Positions 1 to 9,316 are shown, counted from the first letter of the stretch. The stretch: 64,000 nucleotides of DNA from Lactiplantibacillus plantarum EGD-AQ4 (GCF_000463075.2 NZ_AVAQ01000034.1:62001-126000); one strand, 5' to 3'. Notes: generated by a model not told the origin, from the sequence alone. Translations and numbers: made by a program.

Positions 1-570
1 AAAATCGACTGCTTGGTCGGCAGCCAGTTCGCGTTGATATTGTAAATAAACATCCGCAACAACACTTTCAAAAGGACTTGCAGCGGATTCCTTATACATT
101 TCAGGCGTCTGCAAATCGTTTTTGGCATTCGAAATCGCGGACAGAATCGAGCGCGGATCAAACTTCTTCGAATCAATATTTTGTTCCGTCAAAATCCGCT
201 TGACCAGCGTCCGTTGTTCACTCGTCCCGGCAATCGTAAACGCACGATTGTAGCCAATCTGCTCGATATCGCGGCGTAAAATCCGGACACACAATGCATG
301 GAACGTGGAGACCCATACTTCCTGTGCCGATTCCCCTAACAACTTCCCGACCCGTTCACGCATTTCACGTGCGGCCTTGTTGGTAAAGGTAATCGCTAAG
401 ACGTTCCAAGGGTTGACCCCTCGTTCTTCAATTAAATAAGCTACCCGGTGCGTCAGTACTCGCGTCTTTCCCGAGCCAGCACCGGCCATAATTAGTAGCG
501 GTCCTTCTGTGTCTAATACGGCTTCCTGTTGCTTGTCATTCATTCCTGCCAATAGGCTTTCTTTCGACAC
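1..570 (-). CDS. pcrA: ATP-dependent DNA helicase PcrA/UvrD, N-terminal part (runs off window)
   Basis: Superfamily 1A 3'-5' DNA helicase used in nucleotide excision repair, rolling-circle replication and removal of protein roadblocks. The 190 codons present carry a Q-motif region (NDKQQEAV), Walker A AGAGSGKT at residues 29-36, motif Ia (AITFTNKAA) and the 1B-side text ERVGKLLGE...[15 protein letters not shown] typical of PcrA. The reading frame is open to the left edge, so roughly the last three quarters lie outside. The start is a GTG at 570 with an AAAGGGTGG ribosome site 8 or so bases upstream; an in-frame ATG lies nine codons later. Its upstream region is occupied by repeat element E1. 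Family assignment is very secure. Confidence 0.95.
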   Translation of the reverse strand, partial: MSKESLLAGMNDKQQEAVLDTEGPLLIMAGAGSGKTRVLTHRVAYLIEERGVNPWNVLAITFTNKAAREMRERVGKLLGESAQEVWVSTFHALCVRILRRDIEQIGYNRAFTIAGTSEQRTLVKRILTEQNIDSKKFDPRSILSAISNAKNDLQTPEMYKESAASPFESVVADVYLQYQRELAADQAVDF

Positions 571-744
571 GCTGTTCGCCACCCTTTCTAAAAATCAGTC
601 ACCAAACATTATAGCAAATTTTGGGCATGATTGCTGAACTTTAAAGCCGTCATCGTGGACAAAAATACCACTCACGACCCTGGCAACCGACACACCCTAA
701 TTTTACCCCATCCTCGTGCTGACATAAGCTTTTATTAACTTTCA

Positions 745-1780
745 AATTGATTTGTTTTTGACTGTAGTTGATGTGAAAGTCAAAACCGGCAGCTATGGCC
801 CGCTGGAAAGTAAGGCAAGTTAGCGTAAACCTATTTAGTTAGTCCGTCCTATACCGGCTTCCAGGCATTTCTGACAACGCTGGAACGCGATGGACACAGA
901 TTTAAGCCGACAACCCACGTCTTAAATGCTGGTCTTCCACGTCTCCTGCGATATGGATGAAACGTGCTCGGGTCAGACTGGGACTTCCGGTTAGCTACGC
1001 CAGAGCGCCAAGCGGAAATGCGCCGCTTAACGCTCTAGCTAGGCTAATCCTCAGTTCCAACCCGTCTGAGCCTCACACTCTAGGAGCCGCTGAGCATTGT
1101 CAGAAACACCTTCCATCCTGGGATGGTATTCGAAAGGCAGACATGTGCGTACTCAACCTTGGATAGACTGGTCGTTGGTTCTTAGGAAACCGTTGTTTTC
1201 CATTCAACTGTAAGACTAACGTTTGATAATTTCTAAGCTATTTCTCCTGTATTTTGATTCTATGAATCAGTATGTCTAGTAGTTATCAGAATTTTATTAC
1301 TGAATGAGATAGCAAAGTGTTGAATAACAATTGATTAGTAATTTTCTTTGGTCGATTTTATGACTATGGCCATTTCCGTTGAAACTAGTTACAAATCTTC
1401 ACACAACCTTCTCAGTATTTAGCTGCCAGAAGTCATCCTCGATGTTGTTTCAAAATTCACTTAAAAATCACACTCTTGATTGCTCAGTAGACGACTTAGA
1501 ATAAGAGTCGCATTTGAAAACACAATGAACTTCTACGTGAGTTCAAATCGACGTCAAATGCGATTCAGCATCGACCAGAATGCCGGGAAGCCGGACTGGG
1601 ACGTGTCAAGTACTGCAAGTTTACGCTGACTCGCCCTATTTCCCAGCGGTCCTCAGCTGGCGGTCCTGACCTGAATGTGCCACAAAAATAGCCGCCCCAA
1701 GAAGTTCAGCTCCTTGAAACGACTATGTATGATCTAGTTAGCTAGCACTGCTAACAACTAGTTTAAATTTATTGATTATT
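745..1780. repeat. Large non-coding palindromic repeat element, copy E1
   Basis: One of four related ~1 kb intergenic elements. The left block (about 777-940) contains GCTGGAAA...GCAAGTTAGCGTAAAC, then GACAACGCTGGAAC and the GATTTAAG...CTTAAAT stem. It is followed by hairpin cassette type A (about 960-1080) and the conserved block ATTCGAAAGGCAGACATG (1128-1145). The right end carries the same left-type module inverted (TTTACGCTGACTCGCC from about 1620, CCCAGCGG at 1632-1639), so this copy is the most symmetric. It also has the ATTTGAA...TTCAAAT stem near 1511-1552. No ribosome site precedes any ORF inside it. It lies 3' of the purK-like gene and upstream of pcrA. Boundaries are approximate. 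Confidence 0.8.
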
Positions 1781-1791
1781 GATGACTGCAC

Positions 1792-2970
1792 TCAAGCATC
1801 GTCTTCGGTGTCAGTTTCAGTCTCAGTTGGCGTGGATTGGTCAAAACGCCAGATACTGGTGTCCTCGATCTGTTCGAGGGCTTCTTTGACACTCGGTGCT
1901 TCAACAAGCACGTGACCAGCGACGGGTGCACGGTGCGCTTGTAGCAGCGTCCGGTGATAGAAGTTGAAGAACCAGTTGGTCTTGATCTGCCACTGCGTCC
2001 GAATGCCACTTTCTTGAGCTGGCGTAAAGTAAGCCGCAACCACTGGCATCAATTGCTTGACCGGCATTAATGGTAAGCCGGCAATTGCCCGCAAGTGTTG
2101 TTCAGCCATACTGATGTTCGTGGCCCGTTCGAAAACGTAACCCGCTTGGTGCATCGCTGGAACGACCCGTTTGACGTATAAATTGCCACTCTTCGTCAAG
2201 AAGAAGGCCACTTCGAAGACACCCGTGTAATTCAAGTTGTCACTAATTTCTTTGGTGATCCGCAACATTTCATCATTAACGGCTGAATCAATCTGAGCTG
2301 GCACGATTGAAGCGACTAGTTCATGATTCTGATAACGATTCTCGACCGTTGGGAAAAAGGCGGTCGTGTCACCGCTCTTAGCACCAAAGATTGAGAGTTC
2401 CTTATCATAGGGAATCAAGGATTCTAACAGGTAAGTCCCCCAGTCAAGTAAGTCGGCGGCCTTAACGATATCCGTCTGCGTCTTGATGACCAGTTGGCGA
2501 TTCTGACCGAGACCCTTTTGAATCGGCTTCAAAATACTTGGGTAACCAATCGAGCCAATCGATTGATAGACATCGTCCAGACTAACGATGGTGGCGGACG
2601 GTGCCACGTTCAAGTTAAGTTGACTAAAGAACGCCCGTTCCAAAGAGCGGTCTTGTGTAATTTCAAGGGCATCCGCACCCTGAGGAACTCGTGTGTGAGC
2701 CGCCAAGAAATTAATGACGGACGCGTCAATGGTTTCTGATTCATAAGTCACCATATCACAACGTTCCGCAAAGTTTTGTAATTGTTGTTGGTCATTGAGG
2801 GCTCCGACAACGCGAAAATCTGCCAGTTCCATGGTCTCTGTATTTTCGTTATCGCCGTATACCCCGACATTGATGCCAGCATTACGCGCGGCAATTACTA
2901 ATCCAACACCATTAGTACTACTTCCGATGATGCCAAGCGTACCACCTGGGTTTAAAATCGAGTTGTCCAC
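1792..2970 (-). CDS. PurK-like ATP-grasp protein, degenerate active site
   Basis: Resembles 5-(carboxyamino)imidazole ribonucleotide synthase (PurK): an N-terminal GTLGIIGSSTNGVG nucleotide-type fold, central ATP-grasp domain (about residues 100-290, LKPIQKGLGQNRQ) and C-terminal PurK region with EQHLRAIAGLPL. The length of 392 aa is slightly above the family norm because of an acidic tail (TETETDTEDDA). Key motifs are altered: the PurK glycine loop GGGQLG is GSSTNG, and the conserved NExxPRxHNSGH stretch reads KRVVPAMHQAGY, losing the metal-binding Glu and the substrate-contacting residues. It is therefore probably a repurposed paralogue or pseudoenzyme, not the housekeeping PurK. The start is GTG with GTAGGGA 8 nt upstream. 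It sits downstream of xpt and UPF0316, perhaps a purine-linked operon. Confidence 0.75.
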   Translation of the reverse strand: MDNSILNPGGTLGIIGSSTNGVGLVIAARNAGINVGVYGDNENTETMELADFRVVGALNDQQQLQNFAERCDMVTYESETIDASVINFLAAHTRVPQGADALEITQDRSLERAFFSQLNLNVAPSATIVSLDDVYQSIGSIGYPSILKPIQKGLGQNRQLVIKTQTDIVKAADLLDWGTYLLESLIPYDKELSIFGAKSGDTTAFFPTVENRYQNHELVASIVPAQIDSAVNDEMLRITKEISDNLNYTGVFEVAFFLTKSGNLYVKRVVPAMHQAGYVFERATNISMAEQHLRAIAGLPLMPVKQLMPVVAAYFTPAQESGIRTQWQIKTNWFFNFYHRTLLQAHRAPVAGHVLVEAPSVKEALEQIEDTSIWRFDQSTPTETETDTEDDA

Positions 2971-3080
2971 TTCAGTCCCTACTTTCCTATGCTTAAAAGA
3001 ATAATTTGATTATTGATTCATACTTAACGCTGATTAACCTGTAACAATCATACTTGCTGGTGCACCTGGTTGCAAGTTTA

Positions 3081-3632
3081 TCACTGTTTTTTCCGCCGCG
3101 CATTGCGTCGCTTGACCCGTTTGAGCCAAAAGCCACCAGAGATATAGCGTGGTTCGTAAGCGATGACGAATGCACTAGGCGCCGCGTCTTTGATCAAATC
3201 ATAGAGGCGCCGTTCATTCTTGCGTGGCGCTAAAATCTCTAGCGCCAATCGTTCACCTTCCAGACCATACGCCGCGTGCTGGGTGACCCCAAAGCCATTT
3301 TCCCGTAGAATCCCAGGCAAACTTGATTTCGGGTCCGGCAAAATAACTGAAATCATCGTGTAGCCCAGGGCCAGGTGGTCTTCAATCACCATTCCGACAT
3401 ACACACCGACCCCATAGCCGAGCGCGTAGACGACCAGGTTGATGGGATTATGCAAGCGGTCGAGCACCAATGACAGCCCTAAGACGTAAATCGTGATTTC
3501 AATCACACTCGCGAAGGCCGCAAAGTACCGATAGCCGCGCATCACCAGCAAAAACCGCACCGTGTTTAACGTAATGTAGACGAAGTTGATGACAAAAATG
3601 AGGACCAGCATCCCAACGTCAATTTGCATCAT
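3081..3632 (-). CDS. UPF0316 / DUF2179-DUF5698 membrane protein
   Basis: Small integral membrane protein of the UPF0316 (YebE/DUF5698-DUF2179) family, function unknown. The first ~70 residues form three hydrophobic helices (LVLIFVINFVYITLNTVRF, ASVIEITIYVLGLSLVL, LVVYALGYGVGVYVGMVIE). The soluble remainder (about 85-165) has the DUF2179 pattern with LRENGFGVTQHAAYGLEGER and ILAPRKNERRLYDLIKDAAP. The tail is strongly basic (KRVKRRNARRKKQ). The start is ATG preceded by GGGGGGACT; a second Met follows directly. It is 27 nt downstream of xpt and 110 nt upstream of the purK-like gene, so probably cotranscribed. DUF2179 domains bind nucleotides in some proteins; no ligand can be inferred here. Confidence 0.85.
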   Translation of the reverse strand: MMQIDVGMLVLIFVINFVYITLNTVRFLLVMRGYRYFAAFASVIEITIYVLGLSLVLDRLHNPINLVVYALGYGVGVYVGMVIEDHLALGYTMISVILPDPKSSLPGILRENGFGVTQHAAYGLEGERLALEILAPRKNERRLYDLIKDAAPSAFVIAYEPRYISGGFWLKRVKRRNARRKKQ

Positions 3633-3659
3633 AGTCCCCCCTACTTTTTGAGTTCAAAC

Positions 3660-4247
3660 CTACGCATCCGTGTCCTCTGAAGCAAAGTGCACGCGGTCCC
3701 CGTCAAAGGACGTAATCTGAGCCAGGGATTCCAGCCGCACACCGCGGTCGACAATCATTTGGTGACCCGTCTGGAAGACTTTTTCAATCACGATCCCCAC
3801 GCCGGCAATCGTTGCTTGGGCTTGGTCACAAATTTCAAACATCCCTTGAACAGCTTGACCATTCGCTAAGAAGTCGTCAATCAAAAGGACTTTTTCACCG
3901 GGCTGTAAGAACTTTTTGGCAATCGAGATATGGTTGGACGTCTTCTTCGTGTATGAATAGACTTCAGCTGTGTATAAATCGTCGATCAGCGTGACGGATT
4001 TGTGTTTACGTGCAAACACGACCGGCACGTGCATCGCTAAACCAGCCATGACAGCCGGCGCGATTCCGGATGATTCAACGGTCAAAATCTTGGTGACGCC
4101 CGCATCTTGAAAACGGTGGGCAAATTCGGTTCCCATCGCAAACATCAAATCTGGATCGACTTGATGATTCAAAAAGCCATCCACCTTCAACACTTCACCG
4201 GGCAGTACCCGGCCATCCTTCAAAATGCGTTCTTCAAGTTCTCGCAT
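3660..4247 (-). CDS. xpt: Xanthine phosphoribosyltransferase
   Basis: Cytoplasmic purine salvage enzyme converting xanthine and PRPP to XMP. The 195-aa length and sequence fit Xpt: N-terminal [40 protein letters not shown], and the PRPP-binding loop [13 protein letters not shown] at about residues 123-135. A good AGGAGGTAACT ribosome site precedes the ATG. It is the first gene of an apparent xpt - UPF0316 - purK-like group. The ~90 nt upstream is too short for, and does not resemble, a purine riboswitch; it holds only a short hairpin (4280-4321). Confidence 0.95.
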   Translation of the reverse strand: MRELEERILKDGRVLPGEVLKVDGFLNHQVDPDLMFAMGTEFAHRFQDAGVTKILTVESSGIAPAVMAGLAMHVPVVFARKHKSVTLIDDLYTAEVYSYTKKTSNHISIAKKFLQPGEKVLLIDDFLANGQAVQGMFEICDQAQATIAGVGIVIEKVFQTGHQMIVDRGVRLESLAQITSFDGDRVHFASEDTDA

Positions 4248-4279
4248 AGTTACCTCCTAGAGTGAAATCAATGAACCAC

Positions 4280-4321
4280 ACGTTGCTCGCCACTAATATT
4301 AGTCACTAATTTTGGCAACGT
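4280..4321 (-). promoter_or_regulatory. Hairpin in xpt 5' region
   Basis: ACGTTGC (4280-4286) pairs with GCAACGT (4315-4321) around an AT-rich loop that itself contains the repeated ACTAAT/ATTAGT. No T-run follows on the xpt strand, so it is not an intrinsic terminator. It could be an operator or a leader structure. Seen in sequence only. Confidence 0.35.
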
Positions 4322-4336
4322 CGTTTATTGATTTAT

Positions 4337-4975
4337 TTACTCTCTATCATACCGTTGTAAGTCGTATTTTTGAATAATATTAATTAATTTTTGTGCATAA
4401 CTTGGGTCAGTCGCGTAGCCAGCGGTCTGTAACGCCTTGGCTGCGGTCTTGTAATCCGTGGCCTTAATGACCGCGGCATAGTGCTGAGAATCCCAAGTCG
4501 TGCCAAACGCTAATTTCTTAGCATGATCGACCAACGAGGCGTGCCAACTATCGTAGACCGCAAAGCGCCGTTTGACGGTATGATAGGCACCGTCATAATA
4601 CTCCTGAGTCGTCATCAATCGCCCCGAGTCCGATTTGACGCCAAACAGGTTATTATTTTCCGTGGCGTTCGTGCTTTTGCCCCAATCCGATTCCAGAATC
4701 GCCTGACTCAACGTGATACTCGCAAGCACGTGATACTTCTGGTCTAGCTGTTGTGCAGCCGGCGCGAGCTTTTTAATAAAGGCCGCGTGGGACGTCGCTG
4801 GGAGCGTATCAGTCGTCGAATGCGAGGTCGCTGAAGTCCAATTGTGTTGAATAAACCAGACCATGCCGCCGATTGCCATGAGCACGACTAAAATATTGAG
4901 CCATTGAAGACGCCCCTTTTTCACGAATAGTTGTGAACGCGGCCGTTTGCGTGGCCGTCGTCGCTTTTTCGCCAT
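4337..4975 (-). CDS. GH73 N-acetylglucosaminidase-type lysozyme, membrane-anchored
   Basis: Peptidoglycan hydrolase of the glucosaminidase (GH73, Auxilysin/AcmA-like) family. The basic cytoplasmic start (MAKKRRRPRKRPRSQ) is followed by one hydrophobic helix (LNILVVLMAIGGMVWFI) acting as an uncleaved anchor, then the catalytic domain with SQAILESDWGKS (catalytic Glu), ENNNLFGVKSD and the C-terminal YATDPSYAQKLINIIQKY. No SH3b or LysM wall-binding domain is present. The start at 4975 is chosen because AAGGGAG lies 8 nt upstream; an upstream in-frame Met at 5008 lacks a site. At 212 aa it is a minimal single-domain enzyme, likely for septum or wall remodelling. Confidence 0.85.
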   Translation of the reverse strand: MAKKRRRPRKRPRSQLFVKKGRLQWLNILVVLMAIGGMVWFIQHNWTSATSHSTTDTLPATSHAAFIKKLAPAAQQLDQKYHVLASITLSQAILESDWGKSTNATENNNLFGVKSDSGRLMTTQEYYDGAYHTVKRRFAVYDSWHASLVDHAKKLAFGTTWDSQHYAAVIKATDYKTAAKALQTAGYATDPSYAQKLINIIQKYDLQRYDRE

Positions 4976-5115
4976 CCTCAATGCTCCCTTCTGACTAATT
5001 ACACCCATTTTACCGACTTTTGGCTTAATTTTACATGATTATCAAGCGCGAATTTCTTATTTTTTTGCTAAAATGTAAGTGTTCACATTCGATTAATCCT
5101 AGGAGGAAATTTTCA

Positions 5116-6090
5116 ATGTCGAAAACTTATCGTTGGGCCATCGTTGGCCTGGGTAACATTGCCCATAGCTTTGTTAAATATTTTGATCAACCCGATGGCG
5201 AGATTTACGCCGTCTGTTCACGTTCACAAGCCAAAGCGAGTGCTTTTGCCGCCGAACATGATATTCCAAAGGCTTATGGGAACTTAGATGACCTGCTTGC
5301 CGATGACCAGGTCGATATCGTCTACGTGGCAACGCCGCATAACTACCATATCGACACCATCTTGCCGGCATTACGGGCTGGTAAACACGTGCTGAGTGAA
5401 AAAGCGATTACGATGTCGAGCACCCAACTTGCCATCGCCAAAGAAGTCGCTGCCAGCAACCACCTCATCTTGGCTGAAGCCATGACGCTGTATCACATGC
5501 CGCTCTATGAACGGTTACACGACTTCGCAGCTGAACGTCACCTCGGTGATTTAAAAATGGTCCAGGCTAGTTTTGGCAGCTTTAAGGAGCCTGACCCGAC
5601 GAATCGGTTCTTCAATCCGGACCTTGCGGGTGGCGCATTACTCGATATTGGTGTCTACGCCCTCGCTTTCGTCGAAGAATTTTTGACCGCCACACCTTAT
5701 CTGACTGGCACCACGATGCACCGTTTCAGCAGTGGCGTCGACGAATCCTCAACTATCACATTGCGAACCGCCAATGACGAACTGGCCACGGTCGCCTTAA
5801 CGTTCCGGGCCAAGATGCCTAAACGTGGGATCGTCGCGTACGAAAACGGCTATTTCACCGTCGACACCTACCCCCGCGCCGACACCGCAACCTTTACCGA
5901 CAGTGAAGGTCACACGGAGACAATTACTGCCGGCGACAGCACCAATGCGATGAATTACGAAATCGCCGACATGCAGAAAATGGTCGCCGGCGAATTACGG
6001 AATACCAGCTTGGCGAAGACAACCGACGTCATGGCAATCATGACCGCCGCACGCACCCAATGGGACTTCCGCTACCCGTTTGAAAAATAA
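5116..6090 (+). CDS. Gfo/Idh/MocA family oxidoreductase
   Basis: Cytoplasmic NAD(P)-dependent oxidoreductase of the glucose-fructose oxidoreductase / inositol dehydrogenase / trans-dihydrodiol dehydrogenase-like group. The N-terminal Rossmann fold shows WAIVGLGNIAHSF, then VDIVYVATPHNYH and the EKAI/T motif (GKHVLSEKAITM), the active-site lysine region of the family. The C-terminal alpha/beta domain has GGALLDIGVYAL. At 324 aa it is of usual length. The start at 5116 follows AGGAGGAAAT; the frame is open further upstream but without a site. Substrate unknown. It is monocistronic and ends in a strong terminator (6105-6161). Confidence 0.9.
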   Translation: MSKTYRWAIVGLGNIAHSFVKYFDQPDGEIYAVCSRSQAKASAFAAEHDIPKAYGNLDDLLADDQVDIVYVATPHNYHIDTILPALRAGKHVLSEKAITMSSTQLAIAKEVAASNHLILAEAMTLYHMPLYERLHDFAAERHLGDLKMVQASFGSFKEPDPTNRFFNPDLAGGALLDIGVYALAFVEEFLTATPYLTGTTMHRFSSGVDESSTITLRTANDELATVALTFRAKMPKRGIVAYENGYFTVDTYPRADTATFTDSEGHTETITAGDSTNAMNYEIADMQKMVAGELRNTSLAKTTDVMAIMTAARTQWDFRYPFEK

Positions 6091-6104
6091 CGTTATTAAT
6101 GCTT

Positions 6105-6161
6105 AAAAACCAGCTCACAAGGGCACGGTCGTCGATGATCGTGTCTGTGAGCTGGCTTTTT
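6105..6161 (+). terminator. Intrinsic terminator after the Gfo/Idh/MocA gene
   Basis: AAAAACCAGCTCACA pairs with TGTGAGCTGGCTTTTT, giving a ~13 bp stem with A-run and T-run on either side, so it can work in both directions. Confidence 0.9.
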
Positions 6162-6176
6162 AATTTGAATTTCACA

Positions 6177-7200
6177 CCCATTGTGCTGGTTTTCTTGTCA
6201 TGGATCATGATTAAATCATGCCATTTCTTAAGGTCAAAAGCAGCCAGCTGAGACCCGCTGGAAACAAAGCGAGTTAGCGTAAAACTGATGGATAGATGCG
6301 TCCTACGCCGGCCTCCAGGCATTCTGGGCAATGGCCGGAACGTGGTGGACACAGATTTAAGCCGAAGCCCACGTCTTAAATACTGGTCTTTCATGTTCTC
6401 TGCAATATTGTCGAAACGTGTTCGGGTCAGACTGGGACTTCCGGTTAGCTACGCCAGAACGCCAAGCGGAAGTTCGCCGCTTAACGCTCTAGCTAGGCTA
6501 ATCCTCGATCCCAACCCGTCTGAACCTCACACTCTGAGAAACATTGGGCCTTGCCCAGAATACCTTCCAGCCGGGACAGTATTCGAAAGGCAGACATGTG
6601 CGGGCCCAACCCTTTGTTGAATTAGTCGTTGGTTCCTTGATACACGAAAATCTTGATGTTCAACTATCCGACAAGCGACTTCATTGAACTTGTCAGAATT
6701 TTCTCTAGTCGTCTGAGATTGCAAAGTCTCCAAGTTATAAGCGAAGGTAATTTTGTCGACTAAATTCAAGACTAGTTACCATTGAAATTTGTGGCATTGA
6801 GATGAGTGATTAATATTTAGATAATCCTCTCAGTACTCAAATGCCATAAAGCATCACCGATACCGATTAAAAGTTTGTCTGAAAGACCAGACACCCAATA
6901 TTCAGTGGTCAATTGCACCAAGATAGGTGGCCGTTCATCTGCCATTCGAGCGGGTTCCCGACTGGAGGGGCTGGCGGACAATGCTCAAGGGCGAAGTTCT
7001 TCTTGTCCGGGTGGTCTTCCCGGGCTAGAAGAAGACTCGTATTTGAAATTGCGCAGTGATTTTCTGCGTGAGTTCAAATCGATGTCCGCCCTGTTCCAGC
7101 GTTGTCAGCCGGCCCCGGAAGTCGGAATCGGACGCACATCGGCTGACGAACAGTAATCCTAACTGACTAACAAGCTTTAATGCTAAAGACTAACTAGCAC
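6177..7200. repeat. Large non-coding palindromic repeat element, copy E2
   Basis: Fills the gap between two convergent gene ends. The left end carries the terminal motif CATTGTGC...TGTCATGGATCATGATT, also at the left end of E4 and, inverted, at the right end of E3. It then has the left module (AGCTGAGACCCGCTGGAAAC, 6246-6265), CAATGGCCGGAACGTGGTGG, hairpin cassette type A (about 6420-6540), a TTGGGCC/GGCCCAA long-range stem (6544-6550 with 6603-6609) and ATTCGAAAGGCAGACATG. After an AT-rich middle comes the right module: the CCGGG hairpin (6997-7035), GCGCAG/CTGCG within ATTTGAA/TTCAAAT, and GTTCCAGCGTTGTC, inverted relative to the left module. No coding signal. Confidence 0.85.
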
Positions 7201-7235
7201 ACGTTATTGGACAGATATTTAAACCCAAACCCGCC

Positions 7236-8216
7236 CTAGTGATTACGCACTAACAGTTCCGTCACCAGTCGCCGGATTGTCTGTTGCGTCTCACCAGCGG
7301 GTAACTGGTCGATTAAATTTAGTGCCGTCTTGGTATAGTGCGTTGCCAGTTGTTGCGCTTGGGTGACGCCACCGAGGGCAATCACCTGGTCACGGACCAT
7401 CAACAGGTGTTCGTTGCTGATTTTATCTCCCGGCTGAGGCAAAATCGTCGCCAGATTAGGGTCAGCGGTCAATGCGTAAATCAATGGCAACGAGTACACG
7501 CCGTCTTTCAGGTCATTCAGCACTGGTTTTTGGGTCAAAGCTTCGTCCCCCGCAAAATCGAGGACATCGTCGAGCATTTGATAGGCTAATCCTAAGCGTT
7601 CGCCGATTTGTTGCGCGAGTTTGACAACGTTTTCAGGAGCAGCCGCAAAGTGCGCCCCCTGTTCACAGCTGAGGCTGAATAATCGGGCCGTCTTCCCCTT
7701 AGCAATTGCCAGGTAATCGTCGACAGTCGTCGTGGGGTCGTAGTTATGGGCCATCTGGTCGAGTTCCCCCTGCAAAATGGCGCGCATCGCGGCCGTGTTG
7801 ATTCGAATATCATCCGACGATTTAGCCGCAATCAACACTTGATCAAAATAACAGGTAAACAGTAAGTCCCCTGCGTAAATCGCGTTTCGTTGCCCATAAT
7901 CTTGATGGATCGTGGTGACATGGCGGCGTTCTGGCGATTCGTCGATCACGTCATCGTGGATCAAAGTCGCCACGTGCAATAATTCCATGGACGCCGCGCC
8001 CGCCTGCAAGCGAACTGAATCATGCTCCGTTCCAAATTGACTGAACAGATAGAAAAAGCCCGGCCGTAAAAATTTGCCACCCGCCGCTAATAATTGATGG
8101 ACGCGCTGATTGATCGCAGCATTATCAATTTTAACGTTTGCTGCCAGGTACGGTTTTAAAGCTTTTAGTTCATTTGCTACGGCACTATTAGGTTGCCAAA
8201 TGGTTTGCATCATCAT
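7236..8216 (-). CDS. hepB: Polyprenyl diphosphate synthase (heptaprenyl/HepB-like)
   Basis: trans-Isoprenyl diphosphate synthase that elongates an allylic diphosphate with IPP to give the menaquinone side chain. Both aspartate-rich motifs are visible: LIHDDVIDES with DDxxD at residues 88-92 and QMLDDVLDF with DDxxD at 216-220; GGKFLRPG near residue 46 binds IPP. At 326 aa it is of full length. It is divergent from menA, which uses the product; with cydABCD nearby this supports a quinone-dependent respiratory function. Chain length cannot be read from sequence with certainty. The start is the first of three Mets, after GGGGGA. The alternative name ispB is possible. Confidence 0.85.
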   Translation of the reverse strand: MMMQTIWQPNSAVANELKALKPYLAANVKIDNAAINQRVHQLLAAGGKFLRPGFFYLFSQFGTEHDSVRLQAGAASMELLHVATLIHDDVIDESPERRHVTTIHQDYGQRNAIYAGDLLFTCYFDQVLIAAKSSDDIRINTAAMRAILQGELDQMAHNYDPTTTVDDYLAIAKGKTARLFSLSCEQGAHFAAAPENVVKLAQQIGERLGLAYQMLDDVLDFAGDEALTQKPVLNDLKDGVYSLPLIYALTADPNLATILPQPGDKISNEHLLMVRDQVIALGGVTQAQQLATHYTKTALNLIDQLPAGETQQTIRRLVTELLVRNH

Positions 8217-8355
8217 GAAATCCCCCGTTTTTTATAGAGATGGCTCCGGGGCGTGAAGACGCCGACACTTGCAGCCAGTCACATTCTAAAATACAATCTA
8301 TACTAAAGGTACAAATAACTAGTTAGGTTGTCAAACAAAAGGATGGTGTAAATCA

Positions 8356-9270
8356 TTGAAACCAAAGGTGTTTCTTGAATTTGTCGAAATAAAATCTTTA
8401 ATTGCGAGCGTTTTACCGTTCGTTTTGGGGAGTATGTACGCGTTTTATAATTATCATCAGCTGCATCTGGGCTATCTACTGCTATTTTTCATCGCGTCGT
8501 CCCTCTTTCACATGGCGACTAACGCCAATGATAACTATCAAGATTTCCTGCACGCGCCGCGTAACGACGATAATCAGGCGTTTCTCGAGGAAACCAACGT
8601 GGTCGGCGTCAACCAGATTTCAATCGGGCAAGCCCGCCTGATCACGTTTGGATTGGCTGGTATCTCCCTGATTATCGGCTTATGGCTGGTGACGCAAACA
8701 GGCTTACCACTGCTGTGGATGGGAATTTATTCCTACGCCGTTGGTTATTTCTATGCCGGCGGTCCCAAGCCAATTTCACAAGGCCCATTCGGTGAATTTT
8801 TCTCCGGCTTTACGATGGGCTTCATGATTTTCTGGATTGCCGTCTTTATTAATACTTATGACGTGGCCCCAATCAGTTGGTCATCAACATTAGGCGTCTT
8901 GATTGCCTCAGGTTTAGCCATCTTCGCGATTTCAAACATTATGTTGGCTAATAATATTTGTGATATGGACGAAGATATTGCACTGGGACGGCACACCATT
9001 CTGTATTACCTTGGCAAACCCGTCATGCTACAAGTCTTTGCCTGGAGTTATGTCGCGGGCTATGCCTGTCTAGTGATTGCGGTCATCATGGGCGTGTTAC
9101 CGAAGTTCAGCCTCTTGACTTTGATCAGTATTATTCCAGTTTGGAAAAACACCCGCATTTTTTTGCACAAGCAGGTCAAACGGGAAACCTTCACAATCTC
9201 AATCAAAAATGCAACCTTAATTTGTCTCTCCTTCATCGTGTTCATGGGCTTAGGATTGATTTTTAACTAG
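8356..9270 (+). CDS. menA: MenA-type 1,4-dihydroxy-2-naphthoate prenyltransferase
   Basis: UbiA-superfamily membrane prenyltransferase that attaches the polyprenyl chain to dihydroxynaphthoate, giving demethylmenaquinone. Asp-rich motifs sit at residues 58-63 (NDNYQD) and 199-207 (NNICDMDED), with about eight or nine hydrophobic helices over 304 aa. The start is a TTG at 8356 with AAGGATGG upstream; the first in-frame ATG (8434) would remove the conserved N-terminal helix, so TTG is preferred. No menBCDEF genes occur in this window, so the naphthoate ring may have to come from outside or from other loci. Ends in a strong bidirectional terminator. Confidence 0.88.
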   Translation: MKPKVFLEFVEIKSLIASVLPFVLGSMYAFYNYHQLHLGYLLLFFIASSLFHMATNANDNYQDFLHAPRNDDNQAFLEETNVVGVNQISIGQARLITFGLAGISLIIGLWLVTQTGLPLLWMGIYSYAVGYFYAGGPKPISQGPFGEFFSGFTMGFMIFWIAVFINTYDVAPISWSSTLGVLIASGLAIFAISNIMLANNICDMDEDIALGRHTILYYLGKPVMLQVFAWSYVAGYACLVIAVIMGVLPKFSLLTLISIIPVWKNTRIFLHKQVKRETFTISIKNATLICLSFIVFMGLGLIFN

Positions 9271-9316
9271 TTTCAAGTTGTACCTTTACGCGACCAAAAC
9301 GGTGACTACCGGTCAC

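Noticed and set aside
957-1166. ORF in element E1 whose translation resembles an ORF in E2 (6288-6620), as if a conserved small protein
   Set aside because: The similarity follows from nucleotide similarity of the repeat. There is no ribosome site, E3 and E4 replace the region with an unrelated hairpin, and the start and end of the two frames differ.
4248-4336. Purine riboswitch before xpt
   Set aside because: The gap is under 90 nt and lacks the conserved three-way-junction sequences; only a short hairpin is seen.
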